From the NCBI GenBank assembly GCA_944989445.1, contig CALYLW010000539.1, forward strand, positions 417,058 through 481,057: a DNA stretch of 64,000 nucleotides, read 5' to 3'. Positions 46,082 to 57,021 of this stretch are shown here, piece by piece. Every line of letters starts with the position of its first letter. The stretch's first letter is position 1. The stretch is from Ampullaceana balthica. Its lineage: Eukaryota; Mollusca; Gastropoda; Lymnaeidae. The notes beneath the pieces are model-generated. The model did not search any database and had not been told where the DNA came from. It saw nothing but the letters and a program-made list of their open reading frames with translations. Both the position numbers and the translations under genes were made by a program.

Positions 46082-46471
46082 ATATCCATCCATCCATCCA
46101 TCCATCCATCCATCCATCCATCCATCCATCCATCCATCCATCCATCCATCCATCCATCCATCCATCCATCCATCCATCCCACCCATCCATCCTTCCATCC
46201 ATCCATCCACCCACCCATCCATCCACCCATCCATACTTCCATCCATCCATCCATCCATCCATCCATCCATCCACCCATCCACCCACCCACCCATCCATCC
46301 TTCCCTCCATCCATCCATCCATCCATCCACCCACCCATCCATCCATCCATCCACCCACCCACCCATCCATCCTTCCATCCATCCATCCATCCATCCATCC
46401 ACCCACCCACCCACCACCCATCCATCCATCCCATCCATCCATCCTTCCATCCATCCATCCATCCATCCATC
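46082..46471. repeat. CATC tetranucleotide microsatellite
   Basis: (CATC)n of about 390 bases. The left 100 bases are pure; the rest is broken by CACC, CTTC and CCTC variants. Frames of 128-171 codons (IHPS and DGWM) are artefacts. Confidence 0.98.
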
Positions 46472-46775
46472 ATCTCTCTGTCTGCCTGTTAGTCTGTGTG
46501 TCTGTCTGACCAGCTGTCTGGCTTGTTGTCTGGCTTGCTTGCTTCATGCTTCGATCGGTCTATCTGTAATTAAAACTCAATGCATTGTTCTCGTAAAACA
46601 TGCACGACCACCAAACGCACCACACACAGGAAAGACGTTCATTTTTATACACCAATAAAACCTTACTTTAAACGTTTATGACCGGCCTGAAGAATGCTAA
46701 ACTAGCAATGCATCCAGACATTTTCCATAGCTTTGCGTACGTTACTTTCGTATTACGCAATCACTGGGACATGCA

Positions 46776-46880
46776 TTTAATAATAATAATAATAATAAAT
46801 TTATAATTTATATAGCGCTGTATCCCAGCAAGGAACCGGGCTCACGGCGCTTTACATGGAGATCATAACATACATATAAT
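46776..46880. repeat. AAT run joined to a TATAGCGCTG repeat
   Basis: AATAATAATAAT followed by TTTATATAGCGCTGTATCCC and GGCGCTTTACATGGAGATCA. This arrangement resembles a short interspersed motif common in marine animal genomes. Class not assigned. Confidence 0.4.
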
Positions 46881-47849
46881 AATTAAATAACCATTCATAC
46901 CATAACAACATAAAGGACAGTACAATACACATAAGCTAAATTTAAACCGACATTTCCCACGTGTGTCCCAAAACATCCAATTACTACAGATGAATTACTA
47001 TTTCAAATATTGACAAACAATCTCTGTTAAAATAATTTTTAAAAAACTATGGCGAAATTTTCTTTTCATAATTAGTGACAAATCATGGTTTTTGTTGCTT
47101 ATTTGTCAAAGCTACAAATAAATAGGATGTAAATCAATGTTCCCTCTAAGATTCGTTGGTCCGTGTGCAAAGTAAAAAAAAACCAACTCGTTTGCAAAAT
47201 AGCACATCATCAAATGTTCCATAGGGCCGTCTCCCCCCACCCCCAACCAAACCCACTTGTACTCAAACTGCTACATTGTACTGTTGGTCCTAACAACATT
47301 TACAAGGATGACGCCTGTTTCTAGATCAGACCTGCTTATCTTGCTGTAGAACGCGCGTGTATTAAACCGAGATCTTTAATTGGCCACACAGGTGCACGTA
47401 ACCAAGTAGGTGTTCATTCACAAGCTCTCACCTGATGTGAGGTGGGGAGGTGGGGGTGGGGGGGGGGCTCCACGGAGGGATCTGCCTGCAATCTGGTGCA
47501 CTACGCAATTCATTTCGCGCCTACTTCAGTCTCTTGGCTTTAAAAACTAACGAGTTTTACTTCTTTTTAGTTTTAGCTGGAGTACCCGTTAATTACCAAA
47601 TTATTTTTTTTCGCAAGGCCGTTTTGATAAATAACCATTTTTACTATCTGGTATGGGCGGTGCCTTGTTGTATACTGTAAAATATATAACAAAGAGTTTG
47701 AAAGATTTCATTATTTTCATGTGGAGAGGAATGAGAATAGCTGCATGGCTTAAACTTTATGCCGTTTGGAGTGGTCAAAGTGTGGCACACATTCTTTGCA
47801 CCCATGTACTGAAAACAAAATCACAGTTTCAAAAAATGTATATAATAAA
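46881..47849. other. Intergenic stretch with a CAATGTTCCC end at 47136-47205
   Basis: CAATGTTCCCTCTAAGATTC at 47136 is the third copy of that short element; only its left part is clear. Otherwise unassigned. Confidence 0.5.
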
Positions 47850-48292
47850 TAGCGTACACCCGTCAAAAATGACGGAAGTTTTCAGCTGAAATCTATTTAT
47901 TTTATAAAAATGCAATTTTTTTAGGGCGCCTAAGGCGCCGACCTTTTTCAAAAGCCCAACTAACTTGTCCTTGTTTGATAAATACGAAATATTAAACTTT
48001 CTGAAATGTACACAAAGTATTTTATAATAGGGGTTGCAGGGCGCCTACGGCGCATCTGTTTTTTTAAAATATAATTAACCATCATCTAATTCTCTTTTTA
48101 CAATGTTCCCTTTTCCAAAATTAAAATATGAGCGAAAACAATGACGTCATATCATATTTTTTTACAGCGCATATTTAATTTGCACACCTTTTGATGCTTT
48201 GGTGCAGTAATTTGGTTTTCCATGCTTTCTAAAATTAGTAGCGTCTGGACTGACAGACACTACTTGCGTGACAATTGCAAATTATATATATT
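47850..48292 (+). repeat. Composite repeat with CCCGTCAAAAATGACGG head
   Basis: Head TAGCGTACACCCGTCAAAAA then TGACGGAAGTTTTC. The interior carries GGGCGCCTAAGGCGCC and CAAAAGCCCAA monomers of the GGCGCC family. The tail TACTTGCGTGACAATTGCAA plus TTATATATA recurs at 50.05 kb. CCGTCA and TGACGG pair, giving a small stem next to the head. Likely a short retroposon-like or rolling-circle-like unit; class unproven. Confidence 0.65.
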
Positions 48293-48296
48293 GAAC

Positions 48297-50082
48297 TAGT
48301 GTATTACCCGTCAAAAATGACGGGAGTTTTCAAAATGGATGTATTTCAGTTTTTGTAATTGTCCCTTTTGCCTGAAAGCCGCATAGTAAATAATCAGAAA
48401 ATGTAGAGACCTAGACAGAAAAATTAAATCGCTTTTCCATATTGAACAATTTTATGCAGACGTTTGAAAATAGTGGGTTTTTGTTGGGTTTTTTTTTGCA
48501 ATATATTTTTCAAGGTTATTTTTTAGCGGTGGGCTTTCTAAAATCTAGCGTTACGAACGGACATAGCAGAGTATATATTTTTATTATATATACGAATATA
48601 TGTGTTATGAGAAAACCTCCAAGCCCCAAGCTTAGGTTTCGCGTTATATAAGTTTGCATGCATAATAATGATATAATCATGATAATAGTAAATGCATAGT
48701 GAATTAAACACAGCATAAAGTGATATTGCGGCAAAGAAGTTTGAAGTTCGACTTATTAACAAATATTGCTGAGGAGTCAGCCGGACGTTAATTTGCGGCA
48801 TTGAATAGTGCGCACCAATTATGAGTGCACCAATAATACAGCATAGTGCGTTAAAAATAAATTATCTGACTGTAATGTGATCCACATCAAGCATATCTGT
48901 GATTTGAAGCCGTTTAAGCTTCATCGATGATTATGACTTGTCAGTTTATTCGCCCATTTGTCCAATCATTATTACCACAACATTATCAAAACATGTAAAA
49001 AATAAAATGTAATTTTTACACATGTTAATAACAAAGAACTATTCATTTTGCATGAAACATAGTAAGCAAAGTTTGTCACAGGATAACAGAAAAGATTAAA
49101 TTATCAACTGTTAATCATATTTACAATTTAATATACACGTGTTAGTAATTCACATAAACGTTTTTATTGTTGTCAAGTCAGCACCTTTTCAAGATCTATT
49201 ATGACATGTCAGTTTATGCGCCCATTGGTCCATACATTATTACCTTTACATTATCAAAAACATGTAAATAAAAAATTGTAGCCATTTACAAATATGAATA
49301 ACAACGAACTATTTATTTTGCATGAAACCTTTGAAGTAAAGTTAAGCACTGGATAAAAGAAAATATTAAAGTATCAACTTTAATATACACGTTTTAGGAA
49401 TTCTAATAAACGTTTTCATTATTGTCAAGTTTAGCACCCCTTCCAGTTCTATATTAAAAGCAAAGATTTTTTATTCAAAATTAGTCTAAGACGCATTAAA
49501 ATATTGCACTTAAATAACAATTTTAAAAAAAAACGATTGTGGGGAGGAGTCCGATTTTTAAATATGTTATTTTTTTAAACATACAAATATGCAATCTCAA
49601 AGTGTATAAAAGAAAAACAAACGCTAAACTGAAGCATAAGTTGACAAATTGCATTTGCAGTAATAGCAAAATGGCTTTGTAGTTCAAAACGTATCGAAAC
49701 TTGACAACCGAACGACAACCAATTGTACATTTCATAAACCGAAAAACGAATGTTATATATTAATATAGAAAATTAAATTTGTAATTACGTACGTAATATT
49801 GACATGGACACATACACAAAAACGGTCATTTAATACAAAAATATAATAATAATATTAATCACATCAAATAAAACATTGTTCTTTTTACTTCGTTTCCTTC
49901 ACACATTAATAAAAGCTCAAATAATGACGTCACGACAAAATATTATATGGTGAGCAACACATTTTTTTAATCTCGAAAGCAACATTTTTATTATTTTTAA
50001 TCGGGAGTTACCTCGCATAGCGTCCGGATTGATTGACTGACACTACTTGCGTGACAATTGCAAATTATATAGTTTGATGGTT
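48297..50082 (+). repeat. Larger repeat with the same head and tail
   Basis: Head TAGTGTATTACCCGTCAAAA, then TGACGGGAGTTTTCAAAAT. Tail CACTACTTGCGTGACAATTG, then CAAATTATATA ending near 50082. It follows the previous copy directly, head to tail. The 1.78-kb interior has no convincing open frame. Confidence 0.6.
48930..49438. repeat. Diverged tandem duplication of about 260 bp
   Basis: TGTCAGTTTAT(T/G)CGCCCAT, ACATTATCAAAA, ATTTTGCATGAAAC, TTAATATACACG and TTGTCAAGT occur in the same order in 48938-49190 and 49205-49435. Divergence is substantial, so the duplication is old. Confidence 0.8.
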
Positions 50083-52532
50083 GTTTGATTTGACGGGTTT
50101 TCTCTTTCTTTAGGCAATGAACAGTTCATTTAATGACTCATTAAGTTAGTCTTCTTATTTTCATGTCAGCAATATAGATGATGTCATCATTATTTGGCCT
50201 ATCATCTAAGACAGTGCAATTATTTAGGTTGCACAGGTGGGTCAAGTCGCTGCTTGCTGTGGCCGTTGTGAAGGCGAGAGTCATGAGAGTGGAAGGGCTC
50301 TTCCCCCATTCACTGCAGCTACTTGTTGGTCATGTTTAATGCGTGATACTAATATGTGGGTTTATATTCGTATTTGGGGTAAAGTTTCGCCTAAGGTCAT
50401 GCCTTGAGCTGAGTGCCCTGATCACGGCAGACCGTAGAATATGCGGGGCCCTAGGCTGTAAACGATAGATGAGGCCCGGGGTCCCAAGACAGCAGACGAG
50501 GAGTGAGACCCATGCAAAAATTTGCATTTCTATATATATTAAAATAATGGGTAATGAATAGCTTAAATTCCTCCTGGGGGCAAAGAGCAATCCAACGATT
50601 ATCTTCAAGATAAACTCGTTTGAAAAATGGATAAACTTTCACGGTCGCTGTAAATTCAAGATCGTGTTATAAACAGATACGCCAATAACAAAACCAGTCC
50701 AATGATAAGAAAAGTTTAACATGCCACGCGAGGGTTGGATAAACGTACCGGAAGGCATCAACCTCAATTCTCGACAGACTTCACCTTTTGGGTGCGTCGC
50801 CATATTTAGCCCCCCGCTGATGCGCCAATAATTGCCTGTAAATAACATCACTCTCTAGCACCGGAGAGACGAAAAAACAAAAAAACCCCAAACAACTGAA
50901 AATCCTGACGTCCGCCGCATTATTTTTCCGCTCCGACCAGGGGCAGACGTCAGGTTGATTAGGCTACCAGGGCTCTCCGTCAACGGGTGCCAACTCTCTC
51001 TTTCTCCCTCTGTCTTTATTTGGGTTTTTTAATTGATTTTTTTCCTTTTAAAAGGTGAGTGTGTGGGGGGGGATCTTGGAAATAGATTCAACCCCACTTC
51101 CACGTTAGTTCACTCTACTGTCATCGCTGGAAATAATCTCGTCGACAAGCGTGTTTTGATGCACATCCTAAGTAAGAGAGTACCGGCCCTTAGGGGAAGC
51201 CGTTTTTAAAGAAGTAAATGTCGGTGAAACCATCGCGATGGACCCCTGAAGGAATTGTTTACAGAACGGCTTCACGGCGTCTGCATTCCACAGAGGACAT
51301 GCCACAAAGACACCAGATAACTCTGTTCTACGAAGGCGACCAATCAGCCCCATGCATGCTGGAACTGTGCATGAACATTTAAAGACGGAATGAGCCGAGC
51401 CATCTGAGCACCCATTAGGGAATTTATAAAAAAAAACAATAACAAAAGATAGTGATTTGAGTAGTTATCGTCGATTCCGACTGACTCAATATATAACTTT
51501 AGCTGTTCCTATAATTCTTTGAGGTTGTTATTTGCATTTCAGATAACTGTAAAAAAAATTGTCTGTTTCGGCATCACTTATAAATTTTATTTATAAACCG
51601 TTTCATTGGCTATGCATATTTTATCTATAAACTGCATGACAAAAGATATTCTAAAAAATAGGCTACGGCCACACGCTATGCAAGATGACCAGAAATTGGT
51701 GCCTACACCATGACCCAAAAAACGTTACAACAGCATCCTATATCCCTTCTTTTTGTAAAAGAAAAAAAAATTAAAGTGCTAATAATAATAATTTATTACC
51801 ATTGCAATCGTCACTTTCTCCATCTTGAAGACTTAACATCGTTATTATCCAATCACTTCTCAAATAGTAAAGACCTCACATCGCACAGTTGAAATGCTCT
51901 CACTTGTCATAAAAATGTGTTTTATATATATTTTAAGAACACATCAAAAGACATTGTTACGGACAGGGTAATGACCAGGGAAAAAAGAAAAGCGTGTTGA
52001 GGGAGTTATACCCTCACGGTATGTTCCACTAAAGGTAAGTACTTCTTCATTCTCGCGCTCCGTATTACTGTATAAACCCGTGTTGTAGCTGACGCAGTTC
52101 CACATGGTGCTGTGCTCTACAAGGGGCGCGCCCCATGCTAAGTACTCAGCCACAGATAGTTCATGGGAAGTTTTATTCTCACTCATTATCTTTTCAGACG
52201 TCTACCCCTTCCCTCGCACCATTAGAATCATCGACCAAAGTAAGGCTATTGCTTCCGAATTAGTGGTAGAACTAAAACTGTGTGGAGGAATTTCGACTAT
52301 CGCGAATACCAAGAATGATGGCCTTATAACCAACGTTCACATGGGGAACGCTTGAGATTCACTGTCTAAAAGCTTTGACCTACACCTACGGGTTGCCTAC
52401 TAAATTCAAATAGTTGAAGAGAATTTTTGATTTGTATAGGGATTTCAGTCAGGGTTCCGAACGTACAGAGAACCAATAAGTAACGTTTGTTAAGAGGTAT
52501 AGAGGAGCCAAACAGAGGCATTTGTTAAGGAG
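50083..52532. other. Longest stretch with few repeats
   Basis: Mostly unique-looking sequence. Parts at about 50380-50480, 50640-50990 and 51160-51420 are GC-richer. Several frames of 60-90 codons exist, none with a domain or splice pattern I recognise. If a host gene has an exon in this window, this is among the more plausible places, but nothing proves it. Confidence 0.4.
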
Positions 52533-52533
52533 C

Positions 52534-52970
52534 CGTCCATAAATGACGTCACGCGCCTAAAAAAAAAGGGGGGGGGGTGGGAGGGGTCACGCATTTTTGA
52601 CGATGCGTGACGAGTGGAGGGGGGTGTTTAAGAAATGTGACATCACATAAAAAACACGCAACTTTAAATAAAAGTTCCACTTAAATATTTGATTGTTTAC
52701 AATTTATTGTATGACGATTCACACGACTTCACGCCTGTTACGATAATAGACTTACACTAAATACATATTTAATGACAAAAAAGCAATTTGCAACATGCTA
52801 ATGTTCATTTAGAAAATACGGCGCTTTTTTATGTTCAAAGCTTTGTGACGTCATATTTGAGGGGGGTCTAATAAAAGTTTTTGTGTTGAAGTGTGACGAG
52901 GGGTGAGAAAAAAAGGGGGGGGGTAAAAATCGGCAAATATTGCGTGACGTCATTTATGGACGGCCCCCTA
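52534..52970. mobile_element. GGGGCCGTCCATAAATGACG inverted-repeat element, copy 2
   Basis: Left end GGAGCCGTCCATAAATGACG and right complement GGGGCCGTCCATAAATGACG, both followed by TCACGC. TAA lies just outside both ends (with one extra C on the right). The interior resembles 39519-39968 in mirrored order (AAAGTTCCACTTAAATATTT, GACGTCATATTTGAGGGG). Non-coding. Confidence 0.75.
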
Positions 52971-53194
52971 ACATCTATGGCTTTTTCTCGGGATCCGTTA
53001 AGTAGAATACAATTTCTTGAAAGAAATTGTTTATAAATCTTGAAAGAAATACATTACGGATGCATATAAAGAAATAACAAAATAATGAAGGGCGGAGTAA
53101 GAAATTTGAGGTGAGCATGTGAGGTAACATGAATATAAATTAATAGTATAATTATTTTTATAAATAAAATGTAGAAAATAGTGTGTGACAATAA
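52971..53194. other. Intergenic stretch
   Basis: AT-rich with nothing recognised. Confidence 0.4.
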
Positions 53195-53795
53195 AAAAAA
53201 ACAAGTAATAAAAACCCGAATTAGTAAATAAACGCAATTTCAAAAAAAGAATATCCGAATTTTTTATTCAAGGGAAATCGTTCTAAAGACACCAAGAACG
53301 TGTCAATATAATACGCACTCGCAACTGTCTAATATTCGCATTCACAAAGCGGTAAAACCCCATTAACTATCATTCTATATTACATTAAAAGTCATGTCAA
53401 ATCAATAATTCTGAAACAAAACAAAACAATTGCTATCTACAAATTGCTGCTAAAATACCGGGAGTCAAACTAAAAGAGATTTAAAAAAAAATCATCTCCA
53501 ACATTGTTCTAAATATTATTAGCTATCGTTTGGCATTTGTTTCAACCCCATAGATGTTATGGTTGGCGAGAAATTGACATAATACTGATATTTTTCGGGT
53601 TTTTAAAAATTTTCCAGGAAATCCAGTAAACCTTTTCGGTAATTTTGTTGGCCTGTGCACATCCTTGGGACCTCCTTAGCATATTTGCAAGAGACCCCAA
53701 CCCTCTATCTGGTATGGTTCAGGAGACGTTGCTGTTCAAAGCTCGAAAAGACTGGCCAGACATTTCGAATCTATAAACGCAATTTCAAAAGGATA
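53195..53795 (-). repeat. Dispersed repeat pair, copy B
   Basis: Reverse-orientation match to 10325-10948. An exact 18-base direct repeat, ATAAACGCAATTTCAAAA, lies at both ends (53228-53245 and 53773-53790). Weaker versions sit at the ends of copy A, so the direct repeats may belong to the element rather than being a target duplication. Confidence 0.8.
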
Positions 53796-54437
53796 TTGCT
53801 TTTAAAAATTCCAACAGGAGTGCTCTAAAAAGTAGAAAATAGTTTCATATAATTTCTAATAATGAGAAAACACAAAGATGATTTTCAAATGAGCTCGTTT
53901 GTTTACACTTTGGTTAGCCGCTTTCAGTTGTCCAATCGATGTGGTCATTTATGATATTCCCGATTACTGATAGCGATCGTGTGTTATGACGACTCTTTTA
54001 ATGATGTTAAACTAAAATTTGAATATTTAAAAAAATGCAAATGGGAAAAATATATTCAAACAAGAGACTTTCACTCGAAGCCGATTTAATTATTAAAAAA
54101 AAATCATTTCTATAAGTCTTAAAATAAGTTTTTTTCCTCTTCTTTTTAATGTTCATAACATAAAACGCATTTAACTTTCATTAAAATTAAATTCTAATAT
54201 TTTGGTTACATTTCCGTGGACACATTTTCTAACGGACTCTCATTGCCTAATGCATTTTAAAGCTTTGAAAAAATGTCTTTTTTTCATTTTTACAACTTTA
54301 ATCAAAATTGAAAAACAATGGAACAAGGAGAGAAAATTCTTATTTTTTAAATTACCAAGGGAGGATGCATCGTGAGAATGTGATAATCGGATTTTTTTTA
54401 ATGAAGTGACAAATGACAATGGGAAATGATAGAATAT
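53796..54437. other. AT-rich stretch, nothing recognised
   Basis: No gene or repeat supported. Confidence 0.45.
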
Positions 54438-54439
54438 TA

Positions 54440-54617
54440 CAGTCGGATTTCGCTAAGTTGAACTTCCCTAAGTCGAAAACCTCCCTATATCGCATTAATT
54501 GTTACATCCCGGCCAAATCAAGCTCAGCGTCTAGTACGCCATTCTCCATAACTCGAAAACTCCGAAAGTCGAATTTTTTTCCGATCCCTTTGAGTTCGAC
54601 TATTCGAGGTCCGTCTG
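54440..54617. mobile_element. pogo/Tigger-like MITE
   Basis: Ends CAGTCGGATTTCGCTAAGTT and (complement of right) CAGACGGACCTCGAATAGTC are imperfect terminal inverted repeats, flanked by TA on both sides. This type of CAGTCG(G/A)(A/C)CTCG end with TA target is known from pogo-group Tc1/mariner elements. 178 bases, no transposase. Confidence 0.75.
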
Positions 54618-55145
54618 TATTTTAACATAATAAACAAACTGCTTTATTCACGCAAAAAGAAGTTTTAGGTAAATCTTGATATATATTTATGTATAATCTT
54701 ATTAAAAAAAGACTTTCAATCAAAGTTACACCAAAACAATAAACAAGTTCTTTTTAAAATGAATCACGCAAAGAAACGCCATCAAATAATGTAGATGTTC
54801 TACAGGTGCAGCTCAATGATCAATTGAATAAAAAATTGAGCGTGGATAAAAAGTAAGTGAATAGCTAATGCTGGACATATAAATAAGCCACTCGACGGAT
54901 TGATGTCGTGAAAAGTAAGACTTGAAAACAACAGTTCAAATTGTAGATTTATTGAATGTCCCAGTGGTCTCTGATTAATTTTCGCTGATGCAATCCCATT
55001 CATTAAAAAATGCAGGCCAAAACCCACTTATTAATGGCAAAGTGACAATACTCCAATGAAACCCGAAAATGGGGTTTGGCTTAACTGTTTTGATTAAGGA
55101 AATAATATTTTAGTTGCGTGCCGGCTGGCGAGGCTCTGCGTGCCG
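54618..55145. other. Intergenic stretch, nothing recognised
   Basis: Possibly the interior of the hAT-like copy whose end lies at 55146-55180, but no transposase motif is seen. Confidence 0.35.
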
Positions 55146-55180
55146 ACTATGGCACGCGTGCCATAGTTTCGCCATCACTG
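55146..55180. mobile_element. hAT-like terminus with 22-bp perfect palindrome
   Basis: Complement of the right edge reads CAGTGATGGCGAAACTATGG, a hAT-type end. The 22 bases at 55146-55167, centred on GGCACGCGTGCC, form a perfect palindrome. The opposite end is not found, so boundaries and target duplication are unknown. Confidence 0.5.
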
Positions 55181-56410
55181 GCCTAAACGCTAGAGTTGTT
55201 ATAGTCATATGACTAAAACCACGCGCGAGTCGCCCAGGAACTCAAAGTTTCGTGCAAAGACATGCAAGCGGCGATATCACTAGCGCCCCCTCCCCCAAAC
55301 ACATACAAACACTTGTCAAGATCGCGATCTAAGGAAACTTTTGACAGTAGTGCACGACAGTTCTGTGTAGTTGAATGATGAAGCAATATATATCAATAGA
55401 ATGAACGTGTAGTAGCGGCAAGAAATAATCCTTCTAATAGTGGTAGCGTCGATGCGTGAATTCCCATCTCCTAAAGTTACTTAACAAAGTTACCTACGAA
55501 ACAAACATTAAAGTAACTCCTTTTATCTTCTACCGAAGCATGATTCTCCCCACTCCCACCCCTCAAACACACAGACTTTCTTTCATGTTCATGAACTTTA
55601 CTAATATTTTAACAACTCTGATTTATGGCATCCATTTTAAATTTCCTTAAACGAAACAAATTATCGCTCTCCAACTACGTCTACTGTACTTTCAAAAAAT
55701 ATATATTGACTAAGACATCTGAAATTTTGTCTGCGTTATTTTGATTGACTGACCGAGGCTGATAAATTTTTACCTATTCATGGTAGTAGAGGCAGTATTG
55801 TTTAGATTAACTGGTTCATGAATGACACCTAATATAAGTTCTCCAATTGTTAATGGAAGCATGATTTGTTGCCCATAACTGAAGCCTCGTAGTATTTTTC
55901 CACTATGGTGTCATTGTTCATGTTGATATCTGTATTTCAGATGCTAACTGAGTCATCGGGGAACATTCAGAGGAAAGCCTCATGGTTCATATTAGTATCA
56001 ACATTTGTTAAGGTAAATTAGGCATTAGGAAAAATTTACAGAAATTTCTCATGGCCCATATTATTAGACATCTTGTTTAAATTAGTGGCCAAAAGTTCAA
56101 TTGGTTCCCTTATATTTAATCTGAATCAGTTTCCAGATTTTAAAAAGTGTGTGAAAAGTTATAAACGATGACTTACTTTATTTTATTTTTAATATTTGTT
56201 CACCGCGCATCTGAAATAACCCGCTTGTATTCAAACAGACTCTAAAAAATATACAAAATGATATAGTAAAATTTTCCAACAACGAAGTCCGGGAACAGAG
56301 TAACTCTCACCACGTGACAGATTGATGAGCATGAACAAAAGTGACGCCTGCCAATGGTGAACTTCCCAGGGCCACCACCTTCTCGTAAAATTCCCAAGTG
56401 ATATCCGGAT
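55181..56410. other. Intergenic stretch, nothing recognised
   Basis: Short frames only. No gene supported. Confidence 0.45.
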
Positions 56411-57021
56411 GTAGGAGTCAGTGGCGTAGCTAGGGTTATCTGCGCCCGGGGACATGACACCAATTCTGCGCCCCTTCTCGGACCGACAGATTCTGGGGGC
56501 GTACTGAGCCCCCAAGAATTTTTTTGAAATTTTACGGTTTATATGTGTTAATTTTGGAAGCATCTGGTATCTTAATGAAGTAGAATACAGTCTAATAATT
56601 GTCTATGCGATTGTAAACAATTTATTTGAAGAAAAAAAAGACTCTACTAATTATACATGACTGGAATAGACATAGTCTACAACAAATTGATCCTCCTTGA
56701 TTTGAGACTCGCAAACTCGTCAATCACGTTGTCAAAATTAATATTCTCAAGTGTTTCTCTTTCGATTCTAAGGAGTGCACGATCATCCATTGAAGCATGT
56801 AAACAAGACAAAATAAGCTTCAATTTGATGAAGGACCGCTCACAGCTTGAAATTGAAACAGCAATTGTTAGAAGTATTTGCAGTGAAATGCACATATTTG
56901 GAAATACGTAATCTCAATATGAAACAATAAAACCAAGAATCTCCATTGGAGTTTCCGGTAAAACTTCAGTTCGGGAACTGAACAGCATTTTGTAGTCTCC
57001 GATTTCTGTGCACAATTCTTG

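Noticed and set aside
45994..46509. IHPS and DGWM repeat frames
   Set aside because: Simple translations of a CATC microsatellite in several frames on both strands.
52104..52355. 83-codon plus-strand frame as a possible exon
   Set aside because: No recognisable domain, no clear splice sites and comparable frames nearby by chance. Left as unassigned.
54800..55027. Possible hAT transposase coding next to the terminus at 55.18 kb
   Set aside because: No transposase landmark could be found in any frame, and the opposite element end is missing.
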